From contig CAVXHK010000003.1 in NCBI GenBank assembly GCA_963761705.1, positions 558,001 to 622,000 on the forward strand: DNA of 64,000 bases, in the 5' to 3' direction. Shown here piece by piece: positions 1-8,152 of the stretch. Position 1 is the stretch's first letter. Every line of letters begins with the position of its first letter. Source of the DNA: CAVVKW01 sp963761705. GTDB lineage: Bacteria; Verrucomicrobiota; Verrucomicrobiia; Chthoniobacterales; JAATET01. The notes under the pieces were generated by a model, which did not search any database, had not been told where the DNA came from, and saw only the letters and a program-made list of their open reading frames with translations. The translations under genes and the position numbers were made by a program.

Positions 1-267
1 GTTGGCCGTGGCGGGGGCGACGAGGAGGAGGTCAGCTCGGTCGGCGAGATCGATGTGGCCAGGGTGCCAGCTTTGTTTTTCGTCGAAGACGCCGGTGGTG
101 ACGGGGTTGCGGGTGAGGACCTGGAGCGCGAGGGAGGTGACGAACTCGGCGGCGGCGGCGGTGAGGATGGCGTGGACTTCGTAGCCGGCCTTTCGCAGGC
201 GGCTGGCGAGGTCGGGCGATTTGGTGGCGGCGATGGAGCCGGTGATTCCCAAGAGGATGGTCTTCAT
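1..267 (-). CDS. coaBC: CoaBC, N-terminal flavoprotein part (partial)
   Basis: The first 89 codons of a gene that runs off the left edge. The product should be the bifunctional phosphopantothenoylcysteine decarboxylase/phosphopantothenate-cysteine ligase of coenzyme A synthesis. What is visible is the start of the CoaC flavoprotein fold: the N-terminal LLGITGSIAA strand-loop, then HIDLADRADLLLVAPATAN, the conserved segment near the FMN site. The ATG lies in an ATGA overlap with the stop of gmk (264-267), so the two are probably translationally coupled. Gene order yicC-gmk-coaBC is common in bacteria, though rpoZ, often found between gmk and coaBC, is absent. A stand-alone CoaC cannot be excluded because the ligase half is out of view. 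Confidence 0.88.
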   Translation of the reverse strand, partial: MKTILLGITGSIAATKSPDLASRLRKAGYEVHAILTAAAAEFVTSLALQVLTRNPVTTGVFDEKQSWHPGHIDLADRADLLLVAPATAN

Positions 268-908
268 GGCGCGAGCGCGGCGGGCGGGGCGATGGCGGTC
301 TCGGCGAAGCGGCGGCTGAGGTATCGCTCGGCCCGCATGACGGCGCGGAATTTTTGAATGTCTTCTTCCATCGATTCGCTGACGAGCGTGTAGCGGTAGC
401 TGCGCCAATGCTGCATCTCGGAAGCGGCGTTGGCGATGCGGACTTCGATCTGGTCGGGGGTCTCGGTGCCGCGTTTGGTCAGGCGGCGGCGGAGTTCTTC
501 GAGGCTCGGGGGCATGATGAAGATGTCGGCAAGGGCGTCTTGGATGACGGGGTCGGCGCAGGCGCGAATGCTGGCGGCTCCGGCGGTGTCGATGTCGATG
601 AGGATGTCGACGCCGGCGTTGAGCTGGGTGAGGACGGTCGACTTGAGGGTGCCGTAGCGGCGACCGTGGACTTCGGCGTGCTCGAGGAATTCGCCGTCGG
701 CGGCGCGGGTGGTGAATTCTTCCTCGGAAATGAAGATGTAGTCTTCGCCGTCGATCTCGCCGGGGCGGGGCGGGCGGGTGGTGCAGGAGACGGCGTAGAC
801 GAAGTCGGGCTTCTGGCGAAGGGAGGTGGTGAGGGTGGTTTTCCCCGCGCCGGAAGGGGCGGAGAGGACGAAGAGGATGCCGGTGCGGGTGAGGGTGTTA
901 TTCAACAT
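264..908 (-). CDS. gmk: Guanylate kinase
   Basis: Guanylate kinase converts GMP and ATP to GDP and ADP in the cytoplasm. The P-loop APSGAGKT lies at residues 17-24, followed by the GMP-binding segment with SCTTRPPRPGE and the HAEVHGRRYGT stretch typical of the family. I chose the ATG at 908 because it gives the normal length (214 aa) with the P-loop about 17 residues in. The open frame continues 34 codons upstream into yicC, which I regard as chance. The start overlaps the yicC stop by 11 bp and the stop overlaps the coaBC start by 4 bp, so the three genes form one coupled unit. Confidence 0.95.
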   Translation of the reverse strand: MLNNTLTRTGILFVLSAPSGAGKTTLTTSLRQKPDFVYAVSCTTRPPRPGEIDGEDYIFISEEEFTTRAADGEFLEHAEVHGRRYGTLKSTVLTQLNAGVDILIDIDTAGAASIRACADPVIQDALADIFIMPPSLEELRRRLTKRGTETPDQIEVRIANAASEMQHWRSYRYTLVSESMEEDIQKFRAVMRAERYLSRRFAETAIAPPAALAP

Positions 909-1773
909 TGAGGATCTGCTCGCGCATCTTATCGAGTTCGACCTTGGCGTCGACGACCAAGCGGGAGAGGGCGCTGTCACCGGCTTTCGCACCGAGGGTA
1001 TTGAATTCACGTCCGATCTCCTGGGTGAGGAACTCCAGCGCGCGGCCGGAGGGTTCGGTGCCGGTGAGCTTCTCGCGGAACTGTTCGAAGTGGCTGGCGA
1101 GGCGGGTGAGTTCTTCGGAGACGTCGCTGCGCTCGGCGAAGAGGGCGATCTCGGCGGCGAGTCGGTGCTCGTCCACCGGGATGGCGAGAGCGGCTTCGTC
1201 GAGGCGCTTGGTGAGGAGTTCGCGGTAGGTGGTGACGACGCGGGGGGCGTGGGTCGTCATCTCGGCGAGGAGGTCGGTGAGGGCACCGAGGCGGGTGGTG
1301 AGATCCGTGGCGAGCGCGGTGCCCTCGGTCGTTCGCATGGTGACGAGGGCACTAAGGGCGGCTTCGAGGGCCTCGCTGAGAGCCGGCCAGACGTCGGTGT
1401 TGGTGGCGGCCTCGGGGGCGCTGAGAATGCCGGGAACGGTGAGCAGGGCGTTGATGTCGGGGTCGCCGGGTAGGTGTAATTCGGTCTGGAGGGAGCGGAG
1501 TTGGGCGACGAGGTCACGGGCGAGGGTGACGTCGATGGTGGTCGCCGGAGTTGAGGATGCGGTGGCCGAGGCGGGGAAGCTGACGACGACGGCGATGCGA
1601 CCGCGGGCGACGTGACGTTGGACGACGTCGCGGATCTTGACCTCGATCGCGGAGAGGTCGCGGGGCATTTGGCAGGCGACTTCGAGGCCTTTGCGATTGA
1701 CGCTGCTGCACTCGACGACGCAACGCGGGGTGGCGGTGGATTCGCCGCGGCCGTATCCGGTCATGCTGATCAT
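898..1773 (-). CDS. yicC: YicC family endoribonuclease
   Basis: YicC/DUF1732 protein of 291 residues. The N-terminus ISMTGYGRGE is the family hallmark, and the C-terminal half carries DVSEELTRLASHFEQF and FLTQEIGREFNTLGAKA, also highly conserved. E. coli YicC is an endoribonuclease linked to RNA turnover; that role is assumed here by homology. The start at 1773 gives the family's usual beginning, although the frame is open for a further 93 codons upstream. It is first in the yicC-gmk-coaBC block and overlaps gmk by 11 bp. About 105 bp separate it from phoU upstream on the same strand; that gap holds a GGCT-type hairpin. Confidence 0.92.
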   Translation of the reverse strand: MISMTGYGRGESTATPRCVVECSSVNRKGLEVACQMPRDLSAIEVKIRDVVQRHVARGRIAVVVSFPASATASSTPATTIDVTLARDLVAQLRSLQTELHLPGDPDINALLTVPGILSAPEAATNTDVWPALSEALEAALSALVTMRTTEGTALATDLTTRLGALTDLLAEMTTHAPRVVTTYRELLTKRLDEAALAIPVDEHRLAAEIALFAERSDVSEELTRLASHFEQFREKLTGTEPSGRALEFLTQEIGREFNTLGAKAGDSALSRLVVDAKVELDKMREQILNVE

Positions 1774-1852
1774 GGGGCGGAGGGTAGGCGGGCTCTCGGG
1801 GGAATGGAAGTTTCCGGGGGCGGTTTGCCGCTTCGCGGGTTGGGTTGGTGCG

Positions 1853-1867
1853 TTGGCTGGGAGCCGA
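1853..1867. repeat. GGCT-loop-AGCC hairpin (degenerate copy)
   Basis: A short inverted repeat TTGGCT-GGG-AGCCGA in the gap between phoU and yicC. It resembles the better GGCT-GGA-AGCC hairpins elsewhere in the window and is followed by TGCC, as is the copy near 59290. It lies just downstream of the phoU stop, so a 3'-end role is possible. No T-tract follows. Confidence 0.45.
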
Positions 1868-1877
1868 TGCCGCTTAG

Positions 1878-2570
1878 CTAGAGGAGGGGGCCGGTCTGGC
1901 TGTGGCGTACTTCTTCGGCGGAGACGGCAAAGACGATGTCTTCTCCCAAGTTCGTGCTGTGATCGCCGATGCGCTCGAGGGAACGGGCGATGAAGATGTA
2001 ATTCAAATACGTTTGGACGTTGCCCGATTCGATGGCCATGCGGTCGGTGCAAAGATCGGCAAATTGGTGGTTGAGGAGGTCGAGCTCCTTGTCACGGGGC
2101 TTGAGGGAGCGAGCGAGTTCGACGTTGCTGTCGGAGAAAGCGACGATGGCGTCACGGAACATGCCGGTCGCGAGGGCGAAGAGGGGCTCCAAGTTGTGAA
2201 CGACGGGGAGCTCGGGGACGGCGTTCAGTTTCTTGGCCCGGCGGGCGATGCTGACGGCTTGGTCAGCAATGCGCTCGATGTTCACGCTGGACTTCATGGC
2301 CGTGACCACCTGGCGGAGGTCGGTGGCGAGAGGGTGGTAGCGGAGGAGGATGTCGACGCCTTCGCGGTCGATCTGGATTTCGAGCTGGTCGATTTCCTCG
2401 TCGTCGGCGATCGCCACATTGCAGAGGCCGTTGTCGCGCCCGAAGAGACCTTTGCTGGCGTTCTGGACGTTGCGCTCGGTGAGGCTGGACATCATGAGAA
2501 CGCTGTTGCGCAGGTTCTGCATGATGCCATCGAACGTGGCGGAGATGTGGGGGCCTTGGGTGTCGGGCAT
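1878..2570 (-). CDS. phoU: Phosphate signalling complex protein PhoU
   Basis: PhoU, 230 residues, a two-repeat helical bundle protein. It couples the PstSCAB transporter to the PhoR kinase and represses the Pho regulon when phosphate is plentiful. The two related metal-binding repeats are visible: RYHPLATDLRQVVTAMKSS in the first half and LNYIFIARSLERIGDHSTN in the second, with the conserved ERIAD and ERIGD motifs. It follows pstB by 12 bp, the usual terminal gene of the pst operon. phoR and phoB are not in the window. Confidence 0.96.
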   Translation of the reverse strand: MPDTQGPHISATFDGIMQNLRNSVLMMSSLTERNVQNASKGLFGRDNGLCNVAIADDEEIDQLEIQIDREGVDILLRYHPLATDLRQVVTAMKSSVNIERIADQAVSIARRAKKLNAVPELPVVHNLEPLFALATGMFRDAIVAFSDSNVELARSLKPRDKELDLLNHQFADLCTDRMAIESGNVQTYLNYIFIARSLERIGDHSTNLGEDIVFAVSAEEVRHSQTGPLL

Positions 2571-2582
2571 GAGGGAAGATCG

Positions 2583-3449
2583 TTAGCCGAAGCGACCGGT
2601 GATGTAATCTTCGGTCTGTTTCTCGGCGGGGTTGGAAAAAAGTTTCGCCGTGCGGTCGTACTCGATGAGTTTCCCGAGATAGAAGAACGCGCAGCGGTCG
2701 GAGCAGCGGGTAGCCTGCTGCATGTTGTGGGTGACGATGACGATGGTGAATTCTTTCTTTAGCCCGTGGATGAGCTCCTCGACCTTGGCGGTGGCGATGG
2801 GGTCGAGGGCTGAGCAGGGTTCGTCCATGAGAAGGACCTTCGGCTTGTTCGCGATGGCGCGGGCGATGCAGAGGCGCTGCATCTGGCCACCAGAGAGGCC
2901 GAGAGCGCTGTCGTGGAGTCGGTCTTTGACTTCGTCCCAGAGGGCGGCTCCGCGCAGGCTCTCTTCGACGGTCTGGTCGAGAAGCTTCTTGTTCTTTTTC
3001 CCGGCGATACGCATTCCGTAAACGATGTTCTCGTAAATCGATTTCGGGAAGGGATTCGATTTTTGAAAGACCATGCCGATGCTGCGGCGGAGGGCGATGA
3101 CCTCGATTTTCGGATCGTAGATGCTGCGATCGTTGATGGTGATGTCGCCCTCGTAGCGCGTGCCATCGATCAGCTCGTTCATGCGGTTGAAGTTCCGCAG
3201 CAGGGTCGACTTGCCGCAGCCAGACGGTCCGATGAAGGCAGTGACACGCTTTTCCGGGATGTCCATGTCGACATTGAACAGGGCCTGCTTGGCTCCGTAG
3301 AAAAAATTGAGATCGCGGACCGTGATGAAATCCGCGCGGGTCGCCGAATCTTGTTCAGCCGGGATGGTGTCCTCGTTCAGTCCGGGAAATTGAGACTCGG
3401 TTGAGGCTTGAGCTTTGTCTGGGACGGGCTTCTCCATGGTAGGCTTCAT
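2583..3449 (-). CDS. pstB: Phosphate ABC transporter ATP-binding protein
   Basis: ATPase of the high-affinity phosphate importer, 288 residues. Walker A GPSGCGKST is at residues 74-82, the signature LSGGQ at 185-189, Walker B LLMDEP at 206-211 and the switch histidine at 241. The NRMNELI segment after Walker A is characteristic of PstB. An N-terminal extension of about 40 residues, rich in charged and polar residues, precedes the ABC domain. The ATG at 3449 has a second ATG four codons in (MKPTM), so the true start is uncertain by that amount. It sits between pstA and phoU. Confidence 0.97.
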   Translation of the reverse strand: MKPTMEKPVPDKAQASTESQFPGLNEDTIPAEQDSATRADFITVRDLNFFYGAKQALFNVDMDIPEKRVTAFIGPSGCGKSTLLRNFNRMNELIDGTRYEGDITINDRSIYDPKIEVIALRRSIGMVFQKSNPFPKSIYENIVYGMRIAGKKNKKLLDQTVEESLRGAALWDEVKDRLHDSALGLSGGQMQRLCIARAIANKPKVLLMDEPCSALDPIATAKVEELIHGLKKEFTIVIVTHNMQQATRCSDRCAFFYLGKLIEYDRTAKLFSNPAEKQTEDYITGRFG

Positions 3450-3476
3450 TTGAAGGATTAGATCGGTGGGCGGCGA

Positions 3477-4391
3477 TTATTTTTTGCGGAAGACGAGTTG
3501 AGCGGTGACGTTCGTCAGCGTCACGAGGGCGACCAGGACGAGCGACGCGGTCCAGGCGAGGTCGACCTGATATTCGTAGGGCAGCGTGGCAAAGTTGTAG
3601 ATGAGAACGGACAACGAGGCGGTCTCGTCCATGATCGAATTTGCGTAGAAGTAGCTGAAGAGCGCGGTGAAGAGGACCGGCGCGGTCTCACCGGCGGCAC
3701 GAGCGACGGCGAGCATGATGCCCGTCATCATGGCTGGAAGGGCTTCGGGGAGGACGATGCGCCAGATGGTCTGAAACGACGTGGCGCCGAGACCGAACGA
3801 GGCTTCGCGGTAGGCACGTTGCACGCCGAGGAGCGCCTGCTCGGAAGTCAGGAGTATGGTGGGGAGAATGAGGACGGCAAGGGCGACTCCGCCCGCGAAC
3901 GCCGAGAAGCCGCGGGGGACGATCTGAAAGCCAAAGATGCTCAGCCCGAAGAGCACGATGATCGCGTAGGCGAAGACGCCGGCGATGATCGACGGAATGC
4001 CGGTGAGGAGCTTGGCAACGAAGCGGACCGTCCGTGAGAGTCTCGACGACGGCGCGTATTCGTTGACGTAAATGGCCGAGAGCATGCCGAGCGGGGTGGC
4101 GATGGCGAGGGCAATGAGGACCATGATGAAGGTGCCGACGATGGCGTTGCCGAAGCCACCGCCTTGGGTGCCGGGGGCGGGCGGGAGGCCGGTGAAGATG
4201 TCCCAGCTGAGCAGAGGCACCCCTTTGACTAGCAGCATGTAGACGATCGAAAAGAGGGGGATGAGCGTCAGGAACGAGAGGCCGACGCAGATCGAGGTGA
4301 GGACGCGGTTGCCGAGGGAACGGCCCGCGGTGCCGCCCTCGATGGCGTGGTCGTGAAAGAAATCGGACTCGCGAGTTACGATGTTTTCCAT
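3477..4391 (-). CDS. pstA: Phosphate ABC transporter permease PstA
   Basis: Inner-membrane permease subunit, 304 residues with about six hydrophobic segments. The binding-protein-dependent transport loop REASFGLGATSFQTIWRIV, the EAA-type motif that docks on PstB, is near residues 195-213. The GGGFGNAIVGT segment is typical of PstA. The gene lies 19 bp downstream of pstC and 27 bp upstream of pstB, so all are likely on one transcript. Confidence 0.96.
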   Translation of the reverse strand: MENIVTRESDFFHDHAIEGGTAGRSLGNRVLTSICVGLSFLTLIPLFSIVYMLLVKGVPLLSWDIFTGLPPAPGTQGGGFGNAIVGTFIMVLIALAIATPLGMLSAIYVNEYAPSSRLSRTVRFVAKLLTGIPSIIAGVFAYAIIVLFGLSIFGFQIVPRGFSAFAGGVALAVLILPTILLTSEQALLGVQRAYREASFGLGATSFQTIWRIVLPEALPAMMTGIMLAVARAAGETAPVLFTALFSYFYANSIMDETASLSVLIYNFATLPYEYQVDLAWTASLVLVALVTLTNVTAQLVFRKK

Positions 4392-4410
4392 GGTCGAAGC
4401 GACGAGAGGG

Positions 4411-5400
4411 TCAGAGGGTTCCGGCGACGTTTCTTTGAGCCCGCTTCAGAACGATCTCGCCGATGATGTTTACGCCGAGGGTTAGCACCACGAGCAGAAG
4501 GGCCGCGTACATGAGGGAGGCGATCTGGAGACCTCCGGCCTCGGCGAACTCGTTGGCGAGGAGAGCAGAGAGCGTGCCCGCCGGGCGCAGGAACGACCAA
4601 TTGAGATTGGAGCTGTTGCCGATGAGCATCGCGATGGCCATCGTTTCACCCATGGCTCGACCAAGCGCGAGGATGGTCGCGGCCACGATGCCAGGCGCGG
4701 CGGTTGGCATGATGACGCCCATGATGGCTTCCCAGCGCGTTGCGCCGAGGGCGTAGGCGCCCTCGCGGAGGGCCTTCGGGACGGCGACCATCGCGCTGCG
4801 AGCAATGGCCGTGATGGTCGGCAGAATCATGAGGGCCAGGACGATGCTGGCGGTGAGCATGCTGTTGCCGAAAGACGGGCCCTTGAAGAGTGGGATGGCG
4901 AAACCGACGGTCTCGGCGAGCCAGCTGTCCTGGTTGCCGACGGCGTCGGCGAGCGTGGCCCCGTATTTTTGGACGAGCGGGATGACGACGGCGATGCCCC
5001 AGAGGCCGTAGACGACGCTGGGGATGGCGGCGAGGAGTTCGACGACGAAGCGGATGGAGTTGCGAACGGGGAGGGGGAGAAAGTCCTCGCTGAGGAAAAT
5101 GGCGACCGCGAGGCCGAGCGGGAGCGCGAACAGGATCGCAACGAACGAACTGACGGCGGTGCCGACGAGGAAGGGAAGAACGCCGAATTGGCCACGGTTG
5201 GGAATCCAGTCCGTGCCGACGACGAAGCCGAAGCCAAATTCTTTGATGGCCGGCCAGGCTTGGCGGACGATTTCGCCGACGATCCAGACGAGGGTGGCGA
5301 CGGTCGCGACCGACGCCACCCAGCACAGGATACGGAAGTAATCGGGACCCGCGTGGAAGTCTTCGAGCGATTTTGGCGCCGTGGAGGATCTGTCGCTCAT
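4411..5400 (-). CDS. pstC: Phosphate ABC transporter permease PstC
   Basis: Second permease of the phosphate importer, 329 residues. Hydrophobic segments begin near residue 25. The cytoplasmic EAA loop LREGAYALGATRWEAIMGV is present, as are the family segments VYGLWGI and LGRAMGETMA. It pairs with PstA to form the channel. The gene starts 38 bp after the pstS stop and ends 19 bp before pstA. Confidence 0.96.
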   Translation of the reverse strand: MSDRSSTAPKSLEDFHAGPDYFRILCWVASVATVATLVWIVGEIVRQAWPAIKEFGFGFVVGTDWIPNRGQFGVLPFLVGTAVSSFVAILFALPLGLAVAIFLSEDFLPLPVRNSIRFVVELLAAIPSVVYGLWGIAVVIPLVQKYGATLADAVGNQDSWLAETVGFAIPLFKGPSFGNSMLTASIVLALMILPTITAIARSAMVAVPKALREGAYALGATRWEAIMGVIMPTAAPGIVAATILALGRAMGETMAIAMLIGNSSNLNWSFLRPAGTLSALLANEFAEAGGLQIASLMYAALLLVVLTLGVNIIGEIVLKRAQRNVAGTL

Positions 5401-5438
5401 GCGGGTTTCCGAGTTACTCGGTGATCTGAGTTTTCGCG

Positions 5439-6497
5439 TTACTTAACGGTTGCGAGGGCGGCCATGGCTTTCTTCACGACCGGGTCGGGAAGGGTCACGT
5501 AGCCGAGTTCGGGTGCAAACTTTTGTCCTTCGGTGAGGCCAAATTTGACGAACTTCTCGACGGCGTTCTTCGTGGCTGCGTCCGGGTATTCACCGTAAAC
5601 GAGGAGCCAGGTGAAGGTGACGATCGGGTAGTCGCCCTTGCCGTTTGGATCGGATGGCCAGATGCGGAGATTTTCCGGCAGCTCGACGCTGGCGAGGGTC
5701 GCGGCGGCGGACTCGTCGGTGGGCGCGACGTATTCACCCGACTTGTTTTCGAGGGTAGCCATCTGGAGACCGTTGTTCTTGGCGTAGCCGTATTCGACGT
5801 AGCCGACCGCGCCCGGGGTCTGCTTGACGAGGGCGGTAACGCCTTCGTTGCCTTTCCCACCCACGCTGTTCGGCCAGGAGACCGCCTTGCCTTCGCCGAT
5901 TTCCTCTTTGAAGTCTTCGCTGATGGCCGCGAGGTGCTTCGTGAAGACGAAGGTCGTGCCGGATCCGTCGGAACGGGTGGCGACGATGACGTCCAGGTCG
6001 GGAAGCTCAACACCTGGGTTCGCCGCCGCGATGACCGCGTCGTTCCATTTGGTGACGGTGCCGAGGAAGATGCCGGCGTAGGCCTCACGGGAGAGCTTGA
6101 TGCCCGGAAAGTCTGGCAGATTGTAGGTGACGACGATGCTGCCAGCCGTGGCGGGGATCATGACGGCGCCGCGCGGGACTTCGGAGATCTCCTCGTCTTT
6201 CATGGCCGCGTCAGACGCACCGAAGTTGACCGTGCCGGCGATGAATTGCTTGATGCCGGCGCCACTGCCGATGGACTGGTAGTTGACCTGGGTGTCCGGG
6301 TTGGCGGCGTGGAACTCCTGGGCCCACCGTTGGTAGAGCGGAGCCGGGAAGCTGGCTCCGGCTCCGGTGATTCGGATCGAGTCGGCGGGGGGTGTGGCTT
6401 CCTCCGGCCCGGTCGCCGACGTGGGTTGATCGCACCCGACGAGACCGAGGGCGGTCACGGCGGTGGTGGCTAGGAGTGTGGGTAGATGGATTCTCAT
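5439..6497 (-). CDS. pstS: Phosphate-binding lipoprotein PstS
   Basis: Phosphate-binding protein of the ABC importer, 352 residues. The N-terminus is a lipoprotein signal peptide ending in LVGC at residues 19-22, so the mature protein should be lipid-anchored. The ligand-binding signatures are present: GAGASFPAPLYQRWA near residue 45, GSGAGIKQF and the phosphate-contacting RSDGSGTTFVFTKHL. It is first in the pstSCAB-phoU operon. The 139-bp gap upstream separates it from the porin gene on the same strand and probably holds its promoter. Confidence 0.96.
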   Translation of the reverse strand: MRIHLPTLLATTAVTALGLVGCDQPTSATGPEEATPPADSIRITGAGASFPAPLYQRWAQEFHAANPDTQVNYQSIGSGAGIKQFIAGTVNFGASDAAMKDEEISEVPRGAVMIPATAGSIVVTYNLPDFPGIKLSREAYAGIFLGTVTKWNDAVIAAANPGVELPDLDVIVATRSDGSGTTFVFTKHLAAISEDFKEEIGEGKAVSWPNSVGGKGNEGVTALVKQTPGAVGYVEYGYAKNNGLQMATLENKSGEYVAPTDESAAATLASVELPENLRIWPSDPNGKGDYPIVTFTWLLVYGEYPDAATKNAVEKFVKFGLTEGQKFAPELGYVTLPDPVVKKAMAALATVK

Positions 6498-6561
6498 GGT
6501 GTTCGGTTTGGATTGCGCTGGGTATCTGACGGGTGCTCGAGGGGCGCGGCAAAGTGAGGAT

Positions 6562-6578
6562 TGTTACGAAATCGACAC
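6562..6578 (-). promoter_or_regulatory. Weak Pho-box-like sequence upstream of pstS
   Basis: Read on the minus strand this is GTGTCGATTTCGTAACA, 65 bp upstream of the pstS start. It has TGTC and GTAAC half-sites like PhoB boxes, but the spacing between them is about two bases short of the 11-bp repeat. I offer it only as a candidate. Confidence 0.2.
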
Positions 6579-6636
6579 GGGCCGACTTTCGGGGAGGATC
6601 CCGGGACCCGATCCGACCCGCGCCAGGTGGATAGAT

Positions 6637-7962
6637 TTAGAACCAGACGCGAAAGGCGGCGAAGAGGGTGAGCTGGTTGAAGTCCTCGCCGTCAGGAAGG
6701 TCGAGGTGGGAATACTCCATTCCGGTCATGAACTTCATCTTGTCCTTGTAGACGTAGAAGTTGGCCCCGCCGTAGAGGGCGTGGTAGTTATTACCCCGTG
6801 ACGACGAGAGATCGGGCGCGCGCCTTTCGTAGCGGCTCTGGGCGGAGACGCCGCGGTCCTCGTTGCTGAAGAGGAACTGGTAGCGTCCGACGAGCTCGAT
6901 GCGATCCGTCACTTTGTAGGAAGGCAGGACGATGAGGCCGAAGAGGTCGCCGTTCGTGTTACCCTCGTCGGCAATGGCCGTCACCAGGTCGGACTGGAGC
7001 CGAAATTTCTCAGCAAAGAAGAAGCCCTCGTAGCTCAGCGCCGCCGTGTAGGAGTAGGGTCGGGTGGCGTCGCGGTCGTTCTCGCCGGTCATGATCCCGC
7101 TGTCGAAGCGAAGGGTCTGGGTGTCGTTGAACTTGTAGCCCACGCCGCTGTAGATCAGAGCGCTGCCGTCGAGGGCGGGGGCCTCCCAGTCTTCGGTCCG
7201 AGCAGCGGAGTAGAGTCCACCGCCGTAGGTAATGGCCGAACCTTCCGTGAAGCCCTTCACCTCGCCGGTGACAAGCGCGCCGCCGAGCTTGGGTGCGATC
7301 GCTTGGTTAATGAAGTTCGACCGCTCGATGGTGATGATGCGGTTCGACGATTCACGCCACTCGTTGGTGATCGGGACTTTGAACAGTCCGGCTTCGACGT
7401 TGAACCACGAGATGGGTTCCCAAAGCACCCCGAAGTCTTCGAGGCTCTCGACGAAGCGTCCGGTGGTCGCACCGTCGAAATTGGCGTTGAAGGTCACTTG
7501 GGCCTCCATGGTTTTCAGGAAATTGACCTTTCCACCGAAACGGGCCCGGCGGTTCTGCCAGCCGCTCGCGCTGCCGGCGTTGGAGTTCAGCCCGAAGACC
7601 TGTCCCTGGTATCGACCCGTCAAAGCGATCTTCTGGATGAAGGGATTGTCCGGATTTTTGTAGAGGACGGGGAGCGCCCAAATCTGGTCGAAAACGTTGT
7701 CTGGGAACGTCGAAGGGTTTTTCTCCACGACGATCGGCGCGACGGTTTTGTCCGAATCTTCGGCGCGCGGTTGGATGGTTTTACCTGGGTTTGCCCCGCG
7801 GAGCGTCAGCGGATTTGTCGCCGCGACGAACGCAAACGCCCAGACGAGTGCGTGGCGGCGGAGTCGACCGTCGGCTGGTCGCGGGCGGTTTGCGAGCGCG
7901 GTCGAGGGTCGTGAAACTGGCCGTGGGCGCCCACGGCTTTGACGGGAGTTTTTGGCAAACAT
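6637..7962 (-). CDS. OprO/OprP-like phosphate-selective porin
   Basis: Outer-membrane beta-barrel of about 441 residues. The N-terminus is basic, then a hydrophobic signal segment LVWAFAFVAATNPLTL ends near a likely cleavage site. The rest alternates aromatic and polar residues and ends in FRVWF, a typical outer-membrane insertion signature with terminal Phe. Segments such as FNANFDGATTGRFVESLEDFGVLWEP fit the porin O/P family, written here only in part because the whole protein is similar. The adjacent pst operon supports a role in phosphate uptake. I chose the ATG at 7962; an ATG nine codons earlier is in frame. The signal peptide is preceded by an unusually long Arg/Pro-rich stretch, so the true start may be further in. 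Confidence 0.8.
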   Translation of the reverse strand: MFAKNSRQSRGRPRPVSRPSTALANRPRPADGRLRRHALVWAFAFVAATNPLTLRGANPGKTIQPRAEDSDKTVAPIVVEKNPSTFPDNVFDQIWALPVLYKNPDNPFIQKIALTGRYQGQVFGLNSNAGSASGWQNRRARFGGKVNFLKTMEAQVTFNANFDGATTGRFVESLEDFGVLWEPISWFNVEAGLFKVPITNEWRESSNRIITIERSNFINQAIAPKLGGALVTGEVKGFTEGSAITYGGGLYSAARTEDWEAPALDGSALIYSGVGYKFNDTQTLRFDSGIMTGENDRDATRPYSYTAALSYEGFFFAEKFRLQSDLVTAIADEGNTNGDLFGLIVLPSYKVTDRIELVGRYQFLFSNEDRGVSAQSRYERRAPDLSSSRGNNYHALYGGANFYVYKDKMKFMTGMEYSHLDLPDGEDFNQLTLFAAFRVWF

Positions 7963-8152
7963 GGGGTTCGAGACGCCCAGAAACCCCACGTTGGGTCAAG
8001 CGCATTGGCCGCTATCCGTTGTCGGCGGAGGTCCAGAAATCAGAACCTTGAGTTCGTTGCGTGATGGGTCGAGATCTCCGGAGTCCGTTCAGACGTCGAC
8101 AAACGAGACGGGTGCCGGATTTACTCAGTCGCTTGAGCAGCCCGCGTCGGAA

